A stretch of 64,000 nt of DNA from Lachnospiraceae bacterium (GTDB lineage: Bacteria; Bacillota; Clostridia; Lachnospirales; Lachnospiraceae). Below the pieces are notes generated by a model, which was given only the letters and a program-made list of their open reading frames with translations, did no database searches and was not told the DNA's origin. The translations under genes and the position numbers were made by a program. The stretch covers positions 62,001-126,000 of the forward strand of contig JAQXVO010000008.1 of the NCBI GenBank assembly GCA_029224965.1. Reading direction: 5' to 3'. This document shows, one piece after another, positions 1 to 8,024 of the stretch. How positions within the stretch are numbered: the stretch's first letter is position 1; every line of letters starts with the position of its first letter.

Positions 1-139
1 CATAAATCGCTGCATGATTTCCCGTCAGATAGGAAATGCCATGATAGGCCAGATAAATCAGAAGAATCAGGCAGACGATGATGGCAATATTCAATTGATA
101 AAGAGGTCTGAATTTTACAAGTTTCTTTTTTCCTGCCAT
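1..139 (-). CDS. N-terminal fragment of a membrane-anchored protein (possibly HlyD-like)
   Basis: The gene runs off the left edge; only the first 46 residues are visible, starting at ATG 139-137. They are a short basic stretch (MAGKKKLVKF) followed by one hydrophobic segment at about residues 18-38 (IAIIVCLILLIYLAY), then a polar region that would lie outside the cell. This is the profile of a single-pass N-terminal anchor. From memory, HlyD-family efflux adaptor-like proteins of Lachnospiraceae begin this way, but the visible part is too short to prove it. It starts 13 bases after the carboxypeptidase stop and is probably co-transcribed with it. The ribosome site is weak (AAGAGA about ten bases upstream). 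Confidence 0.6.
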   Translation of the reverse strand, partial: MAGKKKLVKFRPLYQLNIAIIVCLILLIYLAYHGISYLTGNHAAIY

Positions 140-152
140 TCGTAATTGTCTC

Positions 153-1163
153 TTATGAATTCTTGATTAACTGGTTCTGTGCGGCCGTCAGAATTTCATT
201 CATATCCTGATAGAGAAAGTAGGTGCTTTCCGCCTTGTAGACAACGGAAACCAGCTGATCTCCATTGGAAGCTGTGGAAAGGAGTACCAGACAGTGCTTG
301 GCCTGGCCGGTCGTACCAGTTTTTCCGCCGACAATGGTAATTCCATCCGGAGCTTTTTTGTTACCCTTCAGGTACAGGCAGGAATTGTTCCAGGTCTGCT
401 GAACGGGAGCACCGGCAGCATTCCGGTAGAAAGCATTGAAGGCGGTTGAGCTGATCAGCTGGACAAAGTCATCATATTTAATGGCCGCAGAGAAAATCAG
501 ATACATGTCATAGGCTGTTGTATAGTGATTGTCATCATGCAGGCCGTTTACCGTCACAAAATGACTGTGGGTTGCACCGAGAGCAGTGGCTTCCTTATTC
601 ATGAGCTCAACGAATTTGTCCGTAGAACCGCTGACTGCATCGGCAATAGCGATGGCAGCGTCATTTCCGCTGGGAAGCATCAGTCCGTAGAGAAGCTGGC
701 GGAGACTGATCACATCTCCCGGCTGGAGATTTGCAACGGAAGAACCGGATTCCAGGCCGAGGATGTCGGATCCGACCGTAACGTCCTGATCCAGCTTCCC
801 GTATTTGACAGCCAGTAAGGCGGTCAGAATCTTGGTCGTGGATGCCGGATAGACCTGGTCCAGCATGTGATAGCCATATAAGGTTTTATTCTGTGTGACG
901 TCAAATACTGCCGCAGCACTGCAGGTGGCAATATCCGGGGCCAGATCTGCTGCTGAATCTTCCGATGTCGGAAGAGCCAGATTTGCAGAGAAGGCTGAGA
1001 CCGAACCGGAAGGGACCGAATCGGTCAGACCGTATTCATCCGAGCTGTCATAGACATTGTATGCATTCGAAACCTTCTGTCCGCATCCGGTCAGAGAAAG
1101 GATGAAAACAGATATCAGCAGAAATACGAGGGCCTTCTTTTTCAACTTATTTATACATTTCAC
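153..1163 (-). CDS. dacA: Lipoprotein D-alanyl-D-alanine carboxypeptidase (PBP5/DacA family, S11)
   Basis: Predicted serine DD-carboxypeptidase that trims the terminal D-Ala of peptidoglycan stem peptides outside the membrane. The three penicillin-binding motifs are present: SxxK as S108-T-T-K111, SGN at about 165-167 and KTG at about 281-283. The N-terminus is basic, then hydrophobic, and ends in a lipobox (LTGC, Cys about 27), so the enzyme is probably a lipoprotein rather than held by the C-terminal amphipathic helix of PBP5, which is missing here. I chose the GTG at 1163, which follows a GAGGAG about 12 bases upstream; a TTG at 1187 is also open. The start lies inside the end of mgsA (17 bases of overlap), so the two are translationally linked. 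It fits the cell-wall cluster upstream. Confidence 0.9.
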   Translation of the reverse strand: MKCINKLKKKALVFLLISVFILSLTGCGQKVSNAYNVYDSSDEYGLTDSVPSGSVSAFSANLALPTSEDSAADLAPDIATCSAAAVFDVTQNKTLYGYHMLDQVYPASTTKILTALLAVKYGKLDQDVTVGSDILGLESGSSVANLQPGDVISLRQLLYGLMLPSGNDAAIAIADAVSGSTDKFVELMNKEATALGATHSHFVTVNGLHDDNHYTTAYDMYLIFSAAIKYDDFVQLISSTAFNAFYRNAAGAPVQQTWNNSCLYLKGNKKAPDGITIVGGKTGTTGQAKHCLVLLSTASNGDQLVSVVYKAESTYFLYQDMNEILTAAQNQLIKNS

Positions 1164-1542
1164 GCCAGTCAAGATCTCCTCTGTCAAGTGCTTTGATCAA
1201 CAGCTCAGCTGTAGCAAGATTGGTCGCAAGCGGAATATTGTTTGCATCACAGATCCTTACAATGCTGTTGACATCTGGTTCGTTGGATCTGACACGGAAA
1301 GGATCACGGAGGAAAATCACCAGATCGATATTGTTATGCTCAATCTGTGCTCCCAGCTGCTGAGTTCCGCCCAGATGTCCGGCAAGGAATTTGTGAACAG
1401 ACAGATTGGTTACTTCTTCCACAAGTCTTCCGGTTGTTCCGGTTGCATAAAGTTCATTTTTTGCCAGTATATTCCGATAAGCGATGCAGAAGTTCTGCAT
1501 AAGCTTTTTCTTTGAATCATGTGCGACAAGACCAATATTCAT
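1147..1542 (-). CDS. mgsA: Methylglyoxal synthase homologue with substituted catalytic residues
   Basis: A 131-residue protein of the MGS-like fold. MgsA converts dihydroxyacetone phosphate to methylglyoxal and phosphate. Family signatures are clear: VAHD near residues 6-9, ATGTTG at 33-38, FLRDP at 77-81, EPDV at 88-91 and PLATNLATAE at 104-113. However, the position of the E. coli catalytic base Asp71 (in GGDQQ) is Thr60 here (GGTQQ), and that of His98 is Asn87. Both codons were read on the minus strand (ACT, AAC). Activity as a methylglyoxal synthase is therefore doubtful. The start ATG at 1542 has a strong AAAGGAGGT site; an open frame continues upstream to 1734 but lacks such a site. The gene sits between rodA and a DD-carboxypeptidase. 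Confidence 0.9.
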   Translation of the reverse strand: MNIGLVAHDSKKKLMQNFCIAYRNILAKNELYATGTTGRLVEEVTNLSVHKFLAGHLGGTQQLGAQIEHNNIDLVIFLRDPFRVRSNEPDVNSIVRICDANNIPLATNLATAELLIKALDRGDLDWREMYK

Positions 1543-1572
1543 CACTCTTACCTCCTTTGTTTTATTGTTACG

Positions 1573-1719
1573 ATTCGAAAGGATCGTGACAAAAGCCGCC
1601 TTTCGAACGAAGCCTGGATTAATATCTGAAATGAATTTCCTGCCTATATCATACGACAAATCACCCGTATCTACATAGTCGGGATTAGAAAAAATCGTGA
1701 CAGGAGCATCTATTCGAAC
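1573..1719. repeat. Two imperfect 36-bp direct repeats in the rodA-mgsA spacer
   Basis: The 234-bp spacer between rodA and mgsA holds two related 36-bp stretches, 1573-1608 and 1684-1719, identical at about 27 of 36 positions and sharing ATCGTGACA and ATTCGAAC-type cores. The first copy is also an inverted repeat in itself (TTCGAAAGG ... CCTTTCGAA). The copies are 111 bp apart, a multiple of three, and both fall in the open frame that extends upstream from mgsA. They could be regulatory sites or a decayed duplication; no function is recognised. Confidence 0.45.
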
Positions 1720-1776
1720 AATTCCGGATAGCATTGCGGCAGTTCTTTACATTTCTTTCTCAGAAACTCTCTTCCA

Positions 1777-2889
1777 TTATCGTTCATAGAACTTCTTTGC
1801 CTGAAGCCCTACATTTAAGACGAGTCCGATACCGATATAGATCGTGACGAGCGAGGTCAGGCCGTAACTTACGAAGGGTAGGGTCAGTCCGGTATTTGGC
1901 ATCAGTCCTGTAACAACACAGATATTGACGAAGCTCTGGAAGCCGATGATGGAGGCAATGCCGATACAGATCAGCTTTCCGGCATCGTTCTTGGCTCTCT
2001 TTGCAATACGGAGACACTGGATGACGATGAAAAGCATGAGAAGAATCAGGATGCAGGATCCGATGAAACCGATCTCCTCTCCGGCTACCGCAAAAATGAA
2101 GTCGGTATGGGGTTCGGAGATGTAGTTTCCGTTCTTGACAGAGTTCCAGTCGTTGTTGTTCAGGCCTTTGCCAAGAAGCTGGCCGGAGCCGATGGCCATG
2201 ATGGAATTCTGCTGCTGGTAGGAGCTTTGCGGATAGTCATTGGGACGAAGCCAGGCCAGAATACGCTTCTTCTGATAGCCCTTGATAAATGGCACCGTGC
2301 CCGTCTGCATGGAATAGAGAATGAAGACCACAATGGCAGGAATCGAGATGGAAAGCACGGGAACCACAACCTTTGAGGTCAAACCCGCCGCATAAAACAT
2401 AGTAACAACCACCATTAAGGTTACGATGGTTGTTGACAGGTCCGGCTCCTTCAGAATCAGAAGCAGGGGAATTCCAATATAGACCAGAGTGAGAATCAGC
2501 CGTTTCCTTGTATTCAGAGACTCCATAAAATGGGTAAAATACCAGGCAAAAAACAGAACCAGGAAAATCTTTGAGATTTCCGATGGCTGGAAACGAATAC
2601 CAACATTGATCCACCGCTTGGCACCGAGCGAGCTGTCTCCGAGGAGGAGAACCGAAAGAAGAAGGAGAATCGTCAGGACGTAATAGACCCAGTGGAAACG
2701 CAGAAGAAATTCAAAGTCCACCAGGGAAACAATGAACATGAGGATAACGCCGACGATCATACCGACGATCTGCTTTGACTGGTTATCGGAGTTTGCACTG
2801 CCGATAATCATGATTCCGATAATGGTCAGGGCAACTACGGCAATGACCAGAGGCAGATTATAATTTTTAAATTTATAATTATGGAACAT
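1777..2889 (-). CDS. rodA: RodA/FtsW-family peptidoglycan glycosyltransferase (SEDS)
   Basis: A 370-residue polytopic membrane protein of the SEDS family. RodA polymerises lipid II into glycan strands during side-wall elongation, working with the class B PBP2. Visible family marks are GAKRWINVG followed by FQPSEISK (about residues 89-107), the KEPDLSTT segment (about 147-154) containing the conserved Asp of the proposed active site, and a C-terminal PNTGLTLPFVSYG stretch typical of RodA/FtsW/SpoVE. About ten transmembrane segments are apparent. The ATG at 2889 follows GAGGAG at a spacing of ten. It lies downstream of minC and pbp2, so its partner transpeptidase is encoded in the same cluster. 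Confidence 0.95.
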   Translation of the reverse strand: MFHNYKFKNYNLPLVIAVVALTIIGIMIIGSANSDNQSKQIVGMIVGVILMFIVSLVDFEFLLRFHWVYYVLTILLLLSVLLLGDSSLGAKRWINVGIRFQPSEISKIFLVLFFAWYFTHFMESLNTRKRLILTLVYIGIPLLLILKEPDLSTTIVTLMVVVTMFYAAGLTSKVVVPVLSISIPAIVVFILYSMQTGTVPFIKGYQKKRILAWLRPNDYPQSSYQQQNSIMAIGSGQLLGKGLNNNDWNSVKNGNYISEPHTDFIFAVAGEEIGFIGSCILILLMLFIVIQCLRIAKRAKNDAGKLICIGIASIIGFQSFVNICVVTGLMPNTGLTLPFVSYGLTSLVTIYIGIGLVLNVGLQAKKFYER

Positions 2890-2906
2890 AAATTACAGGC
2901 TCCTCT

Positions 2907-2975
2907 AGTCCTGATTCCAGGAATCAGGACAGCAGCCGCCTTTCCCGAATGCGGTTCGGATCAGGTGCGGCTGTT
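2907..2975. repeat. Hairpin-rich spacer between minC and rodA
   Basis: The 88-bp minC-rodA spacer contains a perfect inverted repeat at 2907-2928 (GTCCTGATT, five-base loop, AATCAGGAC) and a second one with arms CAGCCGC and GCGGCTG at about 2934-2974. Neither is followed by a T-run in the direction of transcription, so they do not look like terminators. In related genomes minD and minE occupy this position. Confidence 0.5.
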
Positions 2976-2977
2976 CT

Positions 2978-3670
2978 TTACTTTTCTTCCTTTACTGTAA
3001 ACAGATCCGAAAGAAGCTCGTCATATACATTGGTCAGAAGGAAATGTCCGGCGTGATGAAGGAGGACCTGGGCTTCCTTTTTTCGGAAACGATCGAACAG
3101 GCCGGATTTCTGAGGGGGAAGGTCCGCCTTATGTCCGCTGATCCGAAGCGATTCCGCCTGCAGGCTTCCGGCGTAGATAAAGCAGTCCTCATGATCGGGA
3201 CAGCCTGCTGCAGCATCTCCGGCAAGAAGGCCGGTTACAATGATATTGCCGGCTGCCATCAGCTCGCTGCCCTCTTCTGTATCTCCGAGAACAAGGAGAC
3301 TGGCATCGGATGTTACCTTCTGTCCGTCCTTTACGGGACCCAGAACGATTTTACAGCTCTGCCGCAGGGATTCATAGAAAAAAAGGTCCCGCATGCCCCG
3401 GGCTCTTTCGTCACGGACATGATTCTTATCGTAAATGAGATCGATCTTCACATCTGAATTGTATTCGATCGACTGGACCACAGCCTCAAATTCCTCATCG
3501 GAAAGCTGGCGGCCGGTCACAGTGAGAACCATATGGACATTGCCGAAAAACTTTCTCTGGTTGGCAAATTTATGGCAGATCTCTCTTAAGGTATCCTCAA
3601 TCGGGGAAGATGGATTTAAAAGCAATGTGATGCCGTAGGATCCGCTTTTAATAATACAGTTTTCCTTCAT
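2978..3670 (-). CDS. minC: Septum site-determining protein MinC
   Basis: A 230-residue division inhibitor homologue. MinC blocks FtsZ assembly away from midcell and is normally recruited to the membrane by MinD. The N-terminal about 100 residues form the FtsZ-interacting domain. The C-terminal half shows the glycine-rich parallel beta-helix pattern (GPVKDGQKV, then LVLGDTEEGSELMAAGNIIVTG, then LLAGDAAAG) at about residues 110-160, which in the family binds MinD. The usual small neighbours minD and minE are absent: the next gene is rodA after 88 bp. The start ATG at 3670 has a modest AGGAAA site. Confidence 0.9.
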   Translation of the reverse strand: MKENCIIKSGSYGITLLLNPSSPIEDTLREICHKFANQRKFFGNVHMVLTVTGRQLSDEEFEAVVQSIEYNSDVKIDLIYDKNHVRDERARGMRDLFFYESLRQSCKIVLGPVKDGQKVTSDASLLVLGDTEEGSELMAAGNIIVTGLLAGDAAAGCPDHEDCFIYAGSLQAESLRISGHKADLPPQKSGLFDRFRKKEAQVLLHHAGHFLLTNVYDELLSDLFTVKEEK

Positions 3671-3780
3671 TTTCCTGCTCTTTTTCTTATACTCTTCTAA
3701 CTCTTTTCATCTGTTACATGATTTCATCCGTCTGCTTTCGCCTTGTGCAGCCGACAGGCTGATTTCTGATGAAAATTCCA

Positions 3781-6630
3781 TCAGTCATTGGATGCCTCAT
3801 TCGATGAGGTCGATGCACCGTTGTTATCTGCTGCTTCGATCGAGGACGGTACCTGGAAGAGACAGCCGATAATATCCTTTGAAATCTCCGCCGCATTGTG
3901 GGAGGTATATCCGTTGGCAATTCGGGTAGCCAGGGCATACTGGGGACTGCTGCTCGGTGCAAAGGCAATGAAGAGTGCATGCGGTGGTCTCTCATGGGAT
4001 TCCTGGGCAGTACCGGTCTTACCGGAGACCTCTACAGGGAAGTCCTTGAAGGTGGAAAGATTCTGTACCACCATTCTCATACCTGTATGAATAGCATCCC
4101 ACTGGGTCGAATTCAGGACATCGATCTTGTTTCTTACGGTTGAGCCATAGGTCTTGATGACGGTTCCGTCCGGTGAAGCCGAATGATCCAGAAGGGACAG
4201 ATTATAAACGGTTCCCTCGTTGGCGATAGCTGCGGCATAACGGGCCAGGGCAACGGTCGTAATATTGTTGTTGGACTGACCGATGGCTGCCATTACCGGA
4301 TATTCGGTTGCGATCGTTGACTTGGATTCTTCGATTTCCAGTCCGGTCTTTTCATCCAGTCCGTAGAGATCCGCGTACTTCTGAATCTTACTGATACCGG
4401 TGGCATCGTCGTAATTTCCGTCTCCGCCGGCCAGACGCCAGCCTACCTCATAGAAGAAATAGTTACAGGAGTCTCTCAGGGCCTCGGATACATTGATGGT
4501 TCCATGGGTGCTGTGACTCTGGCTGTAGATCCAGCAGACAGGATGGTTGGAAACCTTGGTGAAGACACCTTCGTCCGTAATGGTCGAGGTCGGTGTGATA
4601 ACACCTTCCGCCATGCCGGCAGTAGATGAAATGGGCTTAAATGTAGAGCCCGGCGCCGTCTTCTGCTGGGTCGCGAAATTGTAAAGCGGCCGGCTGCTGT
4701 TGGAATTCAGATAGGCATAATACTTGGAATCCACAGTATTGGCCAGGCGGTTGTTATCAAATCCCGGATAGGAAACACAGGCCAGAACGGCTCCGGTCTG
4801 GGTATCCAGGATGACACAGGAACCCGAGCAGGGATCGAGGCCAAGCTGGCCGGGTGTGATCTGCAGGTTCTTCAGCTTGTCGAGAATGAAATTGTAGGCA
4901 CTCATGGACCCGCTGGCAAGGGCATTCCTTGTGGCATCATCCTGAGCGAGAACGCCCTGGTCATAGAGAAGGGCGCAGACCTGACCGGGCCTGATCCGGT
5001 CCTGAAGGATGGCATAACGATAAACCAGCTGCGAGAAACCGGAATCTGTCTGGAAGGCATCGCAGATATTGGAAACCAGGGCTTGATAGAGCTCGTCCGT
5101 ATCCACATATTTCTGACTGGTCTTGATGGAATCCGTATCGATCCAGCTCTTTTCCAGGCAGTACTTCAGATAGTCATGGATGGACAGCTTCCCGGCTGCC
5201 CAGGATTTATAGGTGCTGTCACTGGTGTCAATGCTGTCTGTCTTCAGGATCTTCTGATTCTTCAGATAGCGGATGACATAATTCTGGTAGGCTTCCGGTT
5301 CATCCTGGAGACTTCCGAAGGGAGTGGTTTCGTTTAAGAGGGCATCGTTTACCATCTGGATGGATTCGGCCTGCTTCTGCTGGAAGGCGCTGTATACGGT
5401 TTTCTCCAGATCGGTGGCGGAGGCATCCGAGAAATGTTCGGAATCGATGACACCGTTATTGATCAGGGCAATATAGGCATCGTAGACGGCTACATTCATC
5501 TTGGAGGTATCGCTGGTAGCCGATACGGAATGCTCATTTACCAGCTTTGAAATCAGGATACCGGCAATCTCTTTTTCGAGGAGCTTGTAGGTCCGGACCT
5601 GAAGGTCATAATCGATGGACAGGTAGACGTCGTTTCCGGCCTTAGAGTCGACGTGATCTACCTTTTTAATGATATTGCCGACATTATCGACATAGAGGGT
5701 ATCGGAGCCCTTGGTTCCCCTAAGGGTCGAATCCATGTACTGCTCGATTCCGGATTTTCCGACAACATCATTCATGGTGATGGTCTTGTCCGTTTTCTTC
5801 AGCTCGTCATATTCGCTGGTGGAAATTTTACCTGTATAGCCGAGGATGGATGCGAAAGCCTCCGAATCTGTATATTTCCGGATAATGCTTTCATGGATTT
5901 CTACGCCGGGGAAAGAGGACTTGTTCTCTTCCACATAGGCCATGGTTGCGCTGCTGACATTGGAGGCGATGGTGGTTGCCACATATTTCTGGTAGGAATT
6001 CAGACCGATCTTGTAGCGGATGATGGCAATCTTGTAGCGGAGAGCATTATCATACTTCCTGGAAATATTGTAGCGGTGGCTGCCCATCAGGTACTTCATG
6101 ATGTCATCGGCAGAGGCCTGAACCTCATTGATTCCGTAGCGGTTCTTGTAGCTTAAGTCACTGATCTTGGCACGGCCGAAAATATCAGCACGGAAACGCT
6201 GAAGGCTGGTGCCGGAGCTGGTGAAATAATAGCTTCCGTCGCCGGCCATCTGGATATCGAAATCTTCTGTCACGGTATCGCCGTTTTTCTCGATTGCAGG
6301 AATGAGCTTTGCAAGCTCCTGATTCAGATACTTGTTACGGTCGGCTGAGGAATAGTTGGAATAGGAATCCTGAATGGTGACGTCGTAGGAAAGGTCATTA
6401 TAAGCCAGAAGCTTACCGTTCCGGTCGAAGATTCGTCCGCGGGAAGCTTCGATGGTTTCCTTCCTTTCAACAAGTAGATTATAGGAATTCTGATAATCTT
6501 CACCATGGATGATCTGCAGAACAAAAAGTCTCAGGATCAGGATCACGGAGAAGACGATCATAAGGACCATGATGACACGCTGGCGGTCCTTGAACAGCTT
6601 TTCATGCAAGTCTTTAAAAAAGGATGTCAA
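3781..6630 (-). CDS. mrdA: Penicillin-binding protein 2 (class B transpeptidase, MrdA), enlarged
   Basis: Monofunctional DD-transpeptidase that cross-links peptidoglycan during elongation with RodA and MreBCD. One transmembrane anchor lies at about residues 19-41, followed by the dimerisation domain with RGRIFDRNG (about 64-72). The transpeptidase motifs are S662-T-F-K665, S721-C-N723 and K871-T-G. At 949 residues it is much longer than the roughly 630 of E. coli PBP2. Most of the excess is an insertion between about residues 360 and 600, a form I associate with clostridial PBP2. The start codon is TTG at 6630, embedded in the mreD stop (TTGA overlap) with AGGAG eleven bases upstream, so translation is coupled to mreD. 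Confidence 0.95.
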   Translation of the reverse strand: MTSFFKDLHEKLFKDRQRVIMVLMIVFSVILILRLFVLQIIHGEDYQNSYNLLVERKETIEASRGRIFDRNGKLLAYNDLSYDVTIQDSYSNYSSADRNKYLNQELAKLIPAIEKNGDTVTEDFDIQMAGDGSYYFTSSGTSLQRFRADIFGRAKISDLSYKNRYGINEVQASADDIMKYLMGSHRYNISRKYDNALRYKIAIIRYKIGLNSYQKYVATTIASNVSSATMAYVEENKSSFPGVEIHESIIRKYTDSEAFASILGYTGKISTSEYDELKKTDKTITMNDVVGKSGIEQYMDSTLRGTKGSDTLYVDNVGNIIKKVDHVDSKAGNDVYLSIDYDLQVRTYKLLEKEIAGILISKLVNEHSVSATSDTSKMNVAVYDAYIALINNGVIDSEHFSDASATDLEKTVYSAFQQKQAESIQMVNDALLNETTPFGSLQDEPEAYQNYVIRYLKNQKILKTDSIDTSDSTYKSWAAGKLSIHDYLKYCLEKSWIDTDSIKTSQKYVDTDELYQALVSNICDAFQTDSGFSQLVYRYAILQDRIRPGQVCALLYDQGVLAQDDATRNALASGSMSAYNFILDKLKNLQITPGQLGLDPCSGSCVILDTQTGAVLACVSYPGFDNNRLANTVDSKYYAYLNSNSSRPLYNFATQQKTAPGSTFKPISSTAGMAEGVITPTSTITDEGVFTKVSNHPVCWIYSQSHSTHGTINVSEALRDSCNYFFYEVGWRLAGGDGNYDDATGISKIQKYADLYGLDEKTGLEIEESKSTIATEYPVMAAIGQSNNNITTVALARYAAAIANEGTVYNLSLLDHSASPDGTVIKTYGSTVRNKIDVLNSTQWDAIHTGMRMVVQNLSTFKDFPVEVSGKTGTAQESHERPPHALFIAFAPSSSPQYALATRIANGYTSHNAAEISKDIIGCLFQVPSSIEAADNNGASTSSNEASND

Positions 6631-7160
6631 AATCGACGGTCTCCTTTCGATTCATATCGGTCTGTTCTTCCGGCGATCCACTGCAACAGAGGATAAAGGA
6701 CAAAAGAAATGACAATCGTATAGACTGCCTCGGGAAGCATTACATTGAAAAAGAAGAAGCGAAAGTCGGTCCTTCCGCGGCTGGCAAAGGAAATGAGATA
6801 GACACAGATGCCGTAGACAATATCGGTCAGCCCGACGAAAAGCACGGGAAGCTTGATGTCATCTCCGAAGAAGACCTGCCGCACGACTCCGTTCAAATAT
6901 CCGAGCAGCAGAAAAAGCAGGGCATAGATTCCAAAGAGCTGGCCGGAGAAGGTATCCAAAAGGAGTCCTGCCGCCATTCCGACGACCATTCCCTCTTTTC
7001 GTCCACGCATAAAGCCGGTCAGTGCCACGAGAGCCAGAAGAAGGTTTGGCACAACTCCCGCCAGTTCCAGATGGGAGAAGACGGCTGTCTGTAAAATATA
7101 GAGCGCTGCGATTAAGAGAAGGCAGATCACTGCTCTTCGGATGAAGTAGGTAATCTTCAT
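6627..7160 (-). CDS. mreD: Rod shape-determining protein MreD
   Basis: A 177-residue membrane protein with about five hydrophobic segments, part of the elongasome with MreB, MreC, RodA and PBP2. The family is poorly conserved. The assignment rests on length, topology, the LQTAVFSHLELAGVVPNLLL start region typical of clostridial MreD, and its fixed place between mreC and pbp2. Start and stop are coupled at both ends: its ATG overlaps the mreC stop as ATGA, and its own TGA overlaps the TTG start of pbp2. Confidence 0.92.
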   Translation of the reverse strand: MKITYFIRRAVICLLLIAALYILQTAVFSHLELAGVVPNLLLALVALTGFMRGRKEGMVVGMAAGLLLDTFSGQLFGIYALLFLLLGYLNGVVRQVFFGDDIKLPVLFVGLTDIVYGICVYLISFASRGRTDFRFFFFNVMLPEAVYTIVISFVLYPLLQWIAGRTDRYESKGDRRF

Positions 7161-8011
7161 TGACCGGCACTCTCCTTTATCGTAAGGATTACAAGAACAT
7201 CCTGGAGATGCTTGAAATCAACCGCAGGGGTAAGACTTCCGGACTTGCTGATGCCATTGGGGTCCGTCTTCAGCTTATTGACATAGCCGATCAGAAGACC
7301 GGGCAGGTACTTGCTGCTGACATTACTGGTGACAATCGGTTCACCGGAGGCGATTTTCTGATCCGGATCCTCCAGATCCTTAATTTCCAGAGTATTATTC
7401 TTGGTCATATCTTCCAGGGATCCGGAAACAATACAGATATTGCCTGTATTCAGGGACATGGCGGAAACATTGGAGGTATCGTCAATGATGGCACGGACGA
7501 TGGCATAGTCCTTACCGGTCTCCATTACGATTCCGACCAGACCTCCGTCGGCAATGACATTCATATCGGGTTTGATGCCATCAGAGGAACCCTTGTTGAT
7601 GGTGAAGGTATTGAACCAGTTGGAGGTTCCCCGGGCAATGACCCGGGCTCCTGTCTTCTTGTAATCGGTATACTGCTGATCCAGGGAGTAAAGCTTCTGC
7701 AGTTCCTCGAGCTCGGACTGCTGGAGCTGAACCGTGTTCAGCTGGTTGTTGAGGTCGTTGACCTGGGTCTGCAGTTTCTTGTTTTCTTCCCGGAGAGATT
7801 TGATGGTTTTCCGGTTTCCGCGTTCCAGGCTTGCGGATTCTTCAATCACGGAAAGCCCCTTCTGCATGGGGACAAAGACATAGTTCGAAATGGAACCGAT
7901 GACTCCGCCGTTAAAATCCGAAATATAACTGATAAAGAGGATCATGATGCAGACGATGACAAGGATGATCATAACTGCACCGCTGGAAATAGCATGTTTC
8001 TTCCGTCTCAT
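7157..8011 (-). CDS. mreC: Rod shape-determining protein MreC
   Basis: A 284-residue bitopic protein that links cytoplasmic MreB filaments to the extracellular PBP2. The order is a short basic N-terminus, a transmembrane helix at about residues 12-30, a coiled coil at about 65-105 (REENKKLQTQVNDLNNQL), then the extracellular beta-barrel region with the recognisable VIARGTSNWFNTFTINKGSSDG and GLVGIVMETGKDYA stretches. Length and order match the family. It begins 13 bases after the mreB stop and overlaps mreD by four bases. Confidence 0.95.
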   Translation of the reverse strand: MRRKKHAISSGAVMIILVIVCIMILFISYISDFNGGVIGSISNYVFVPMQKGLSVIEESASLERGNRKTIKSLREENKKLQTQVNDLNNQLNTVQLQQSELEELQKLYSLDQQYTDYKKTGARVIARGTSNWFNTFTINKGSSDGIKPDMNVIADGGLVGIVMETGKDYAIVRAIIDDTSNVSAMSLNTGNICIVSGSLEDMTKNNTLEIKDLEDPDQKIASGEPIVTSNVSSKYLPGLLIGYVNKLKTDPNGISKSGSLTPAVDFKHLQDVLVILTIKESAGQ

Positions 8012-8024
8012 TCAAATCTGTCCT

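Noticed and set aside
1543-1734. Upstream extension of mgsA by 64 codons
   Set aside because: The ATG at 1542 has a strong AAAGGAGGT site and gives the normal family length; the extension has no site and encodes no known domain.
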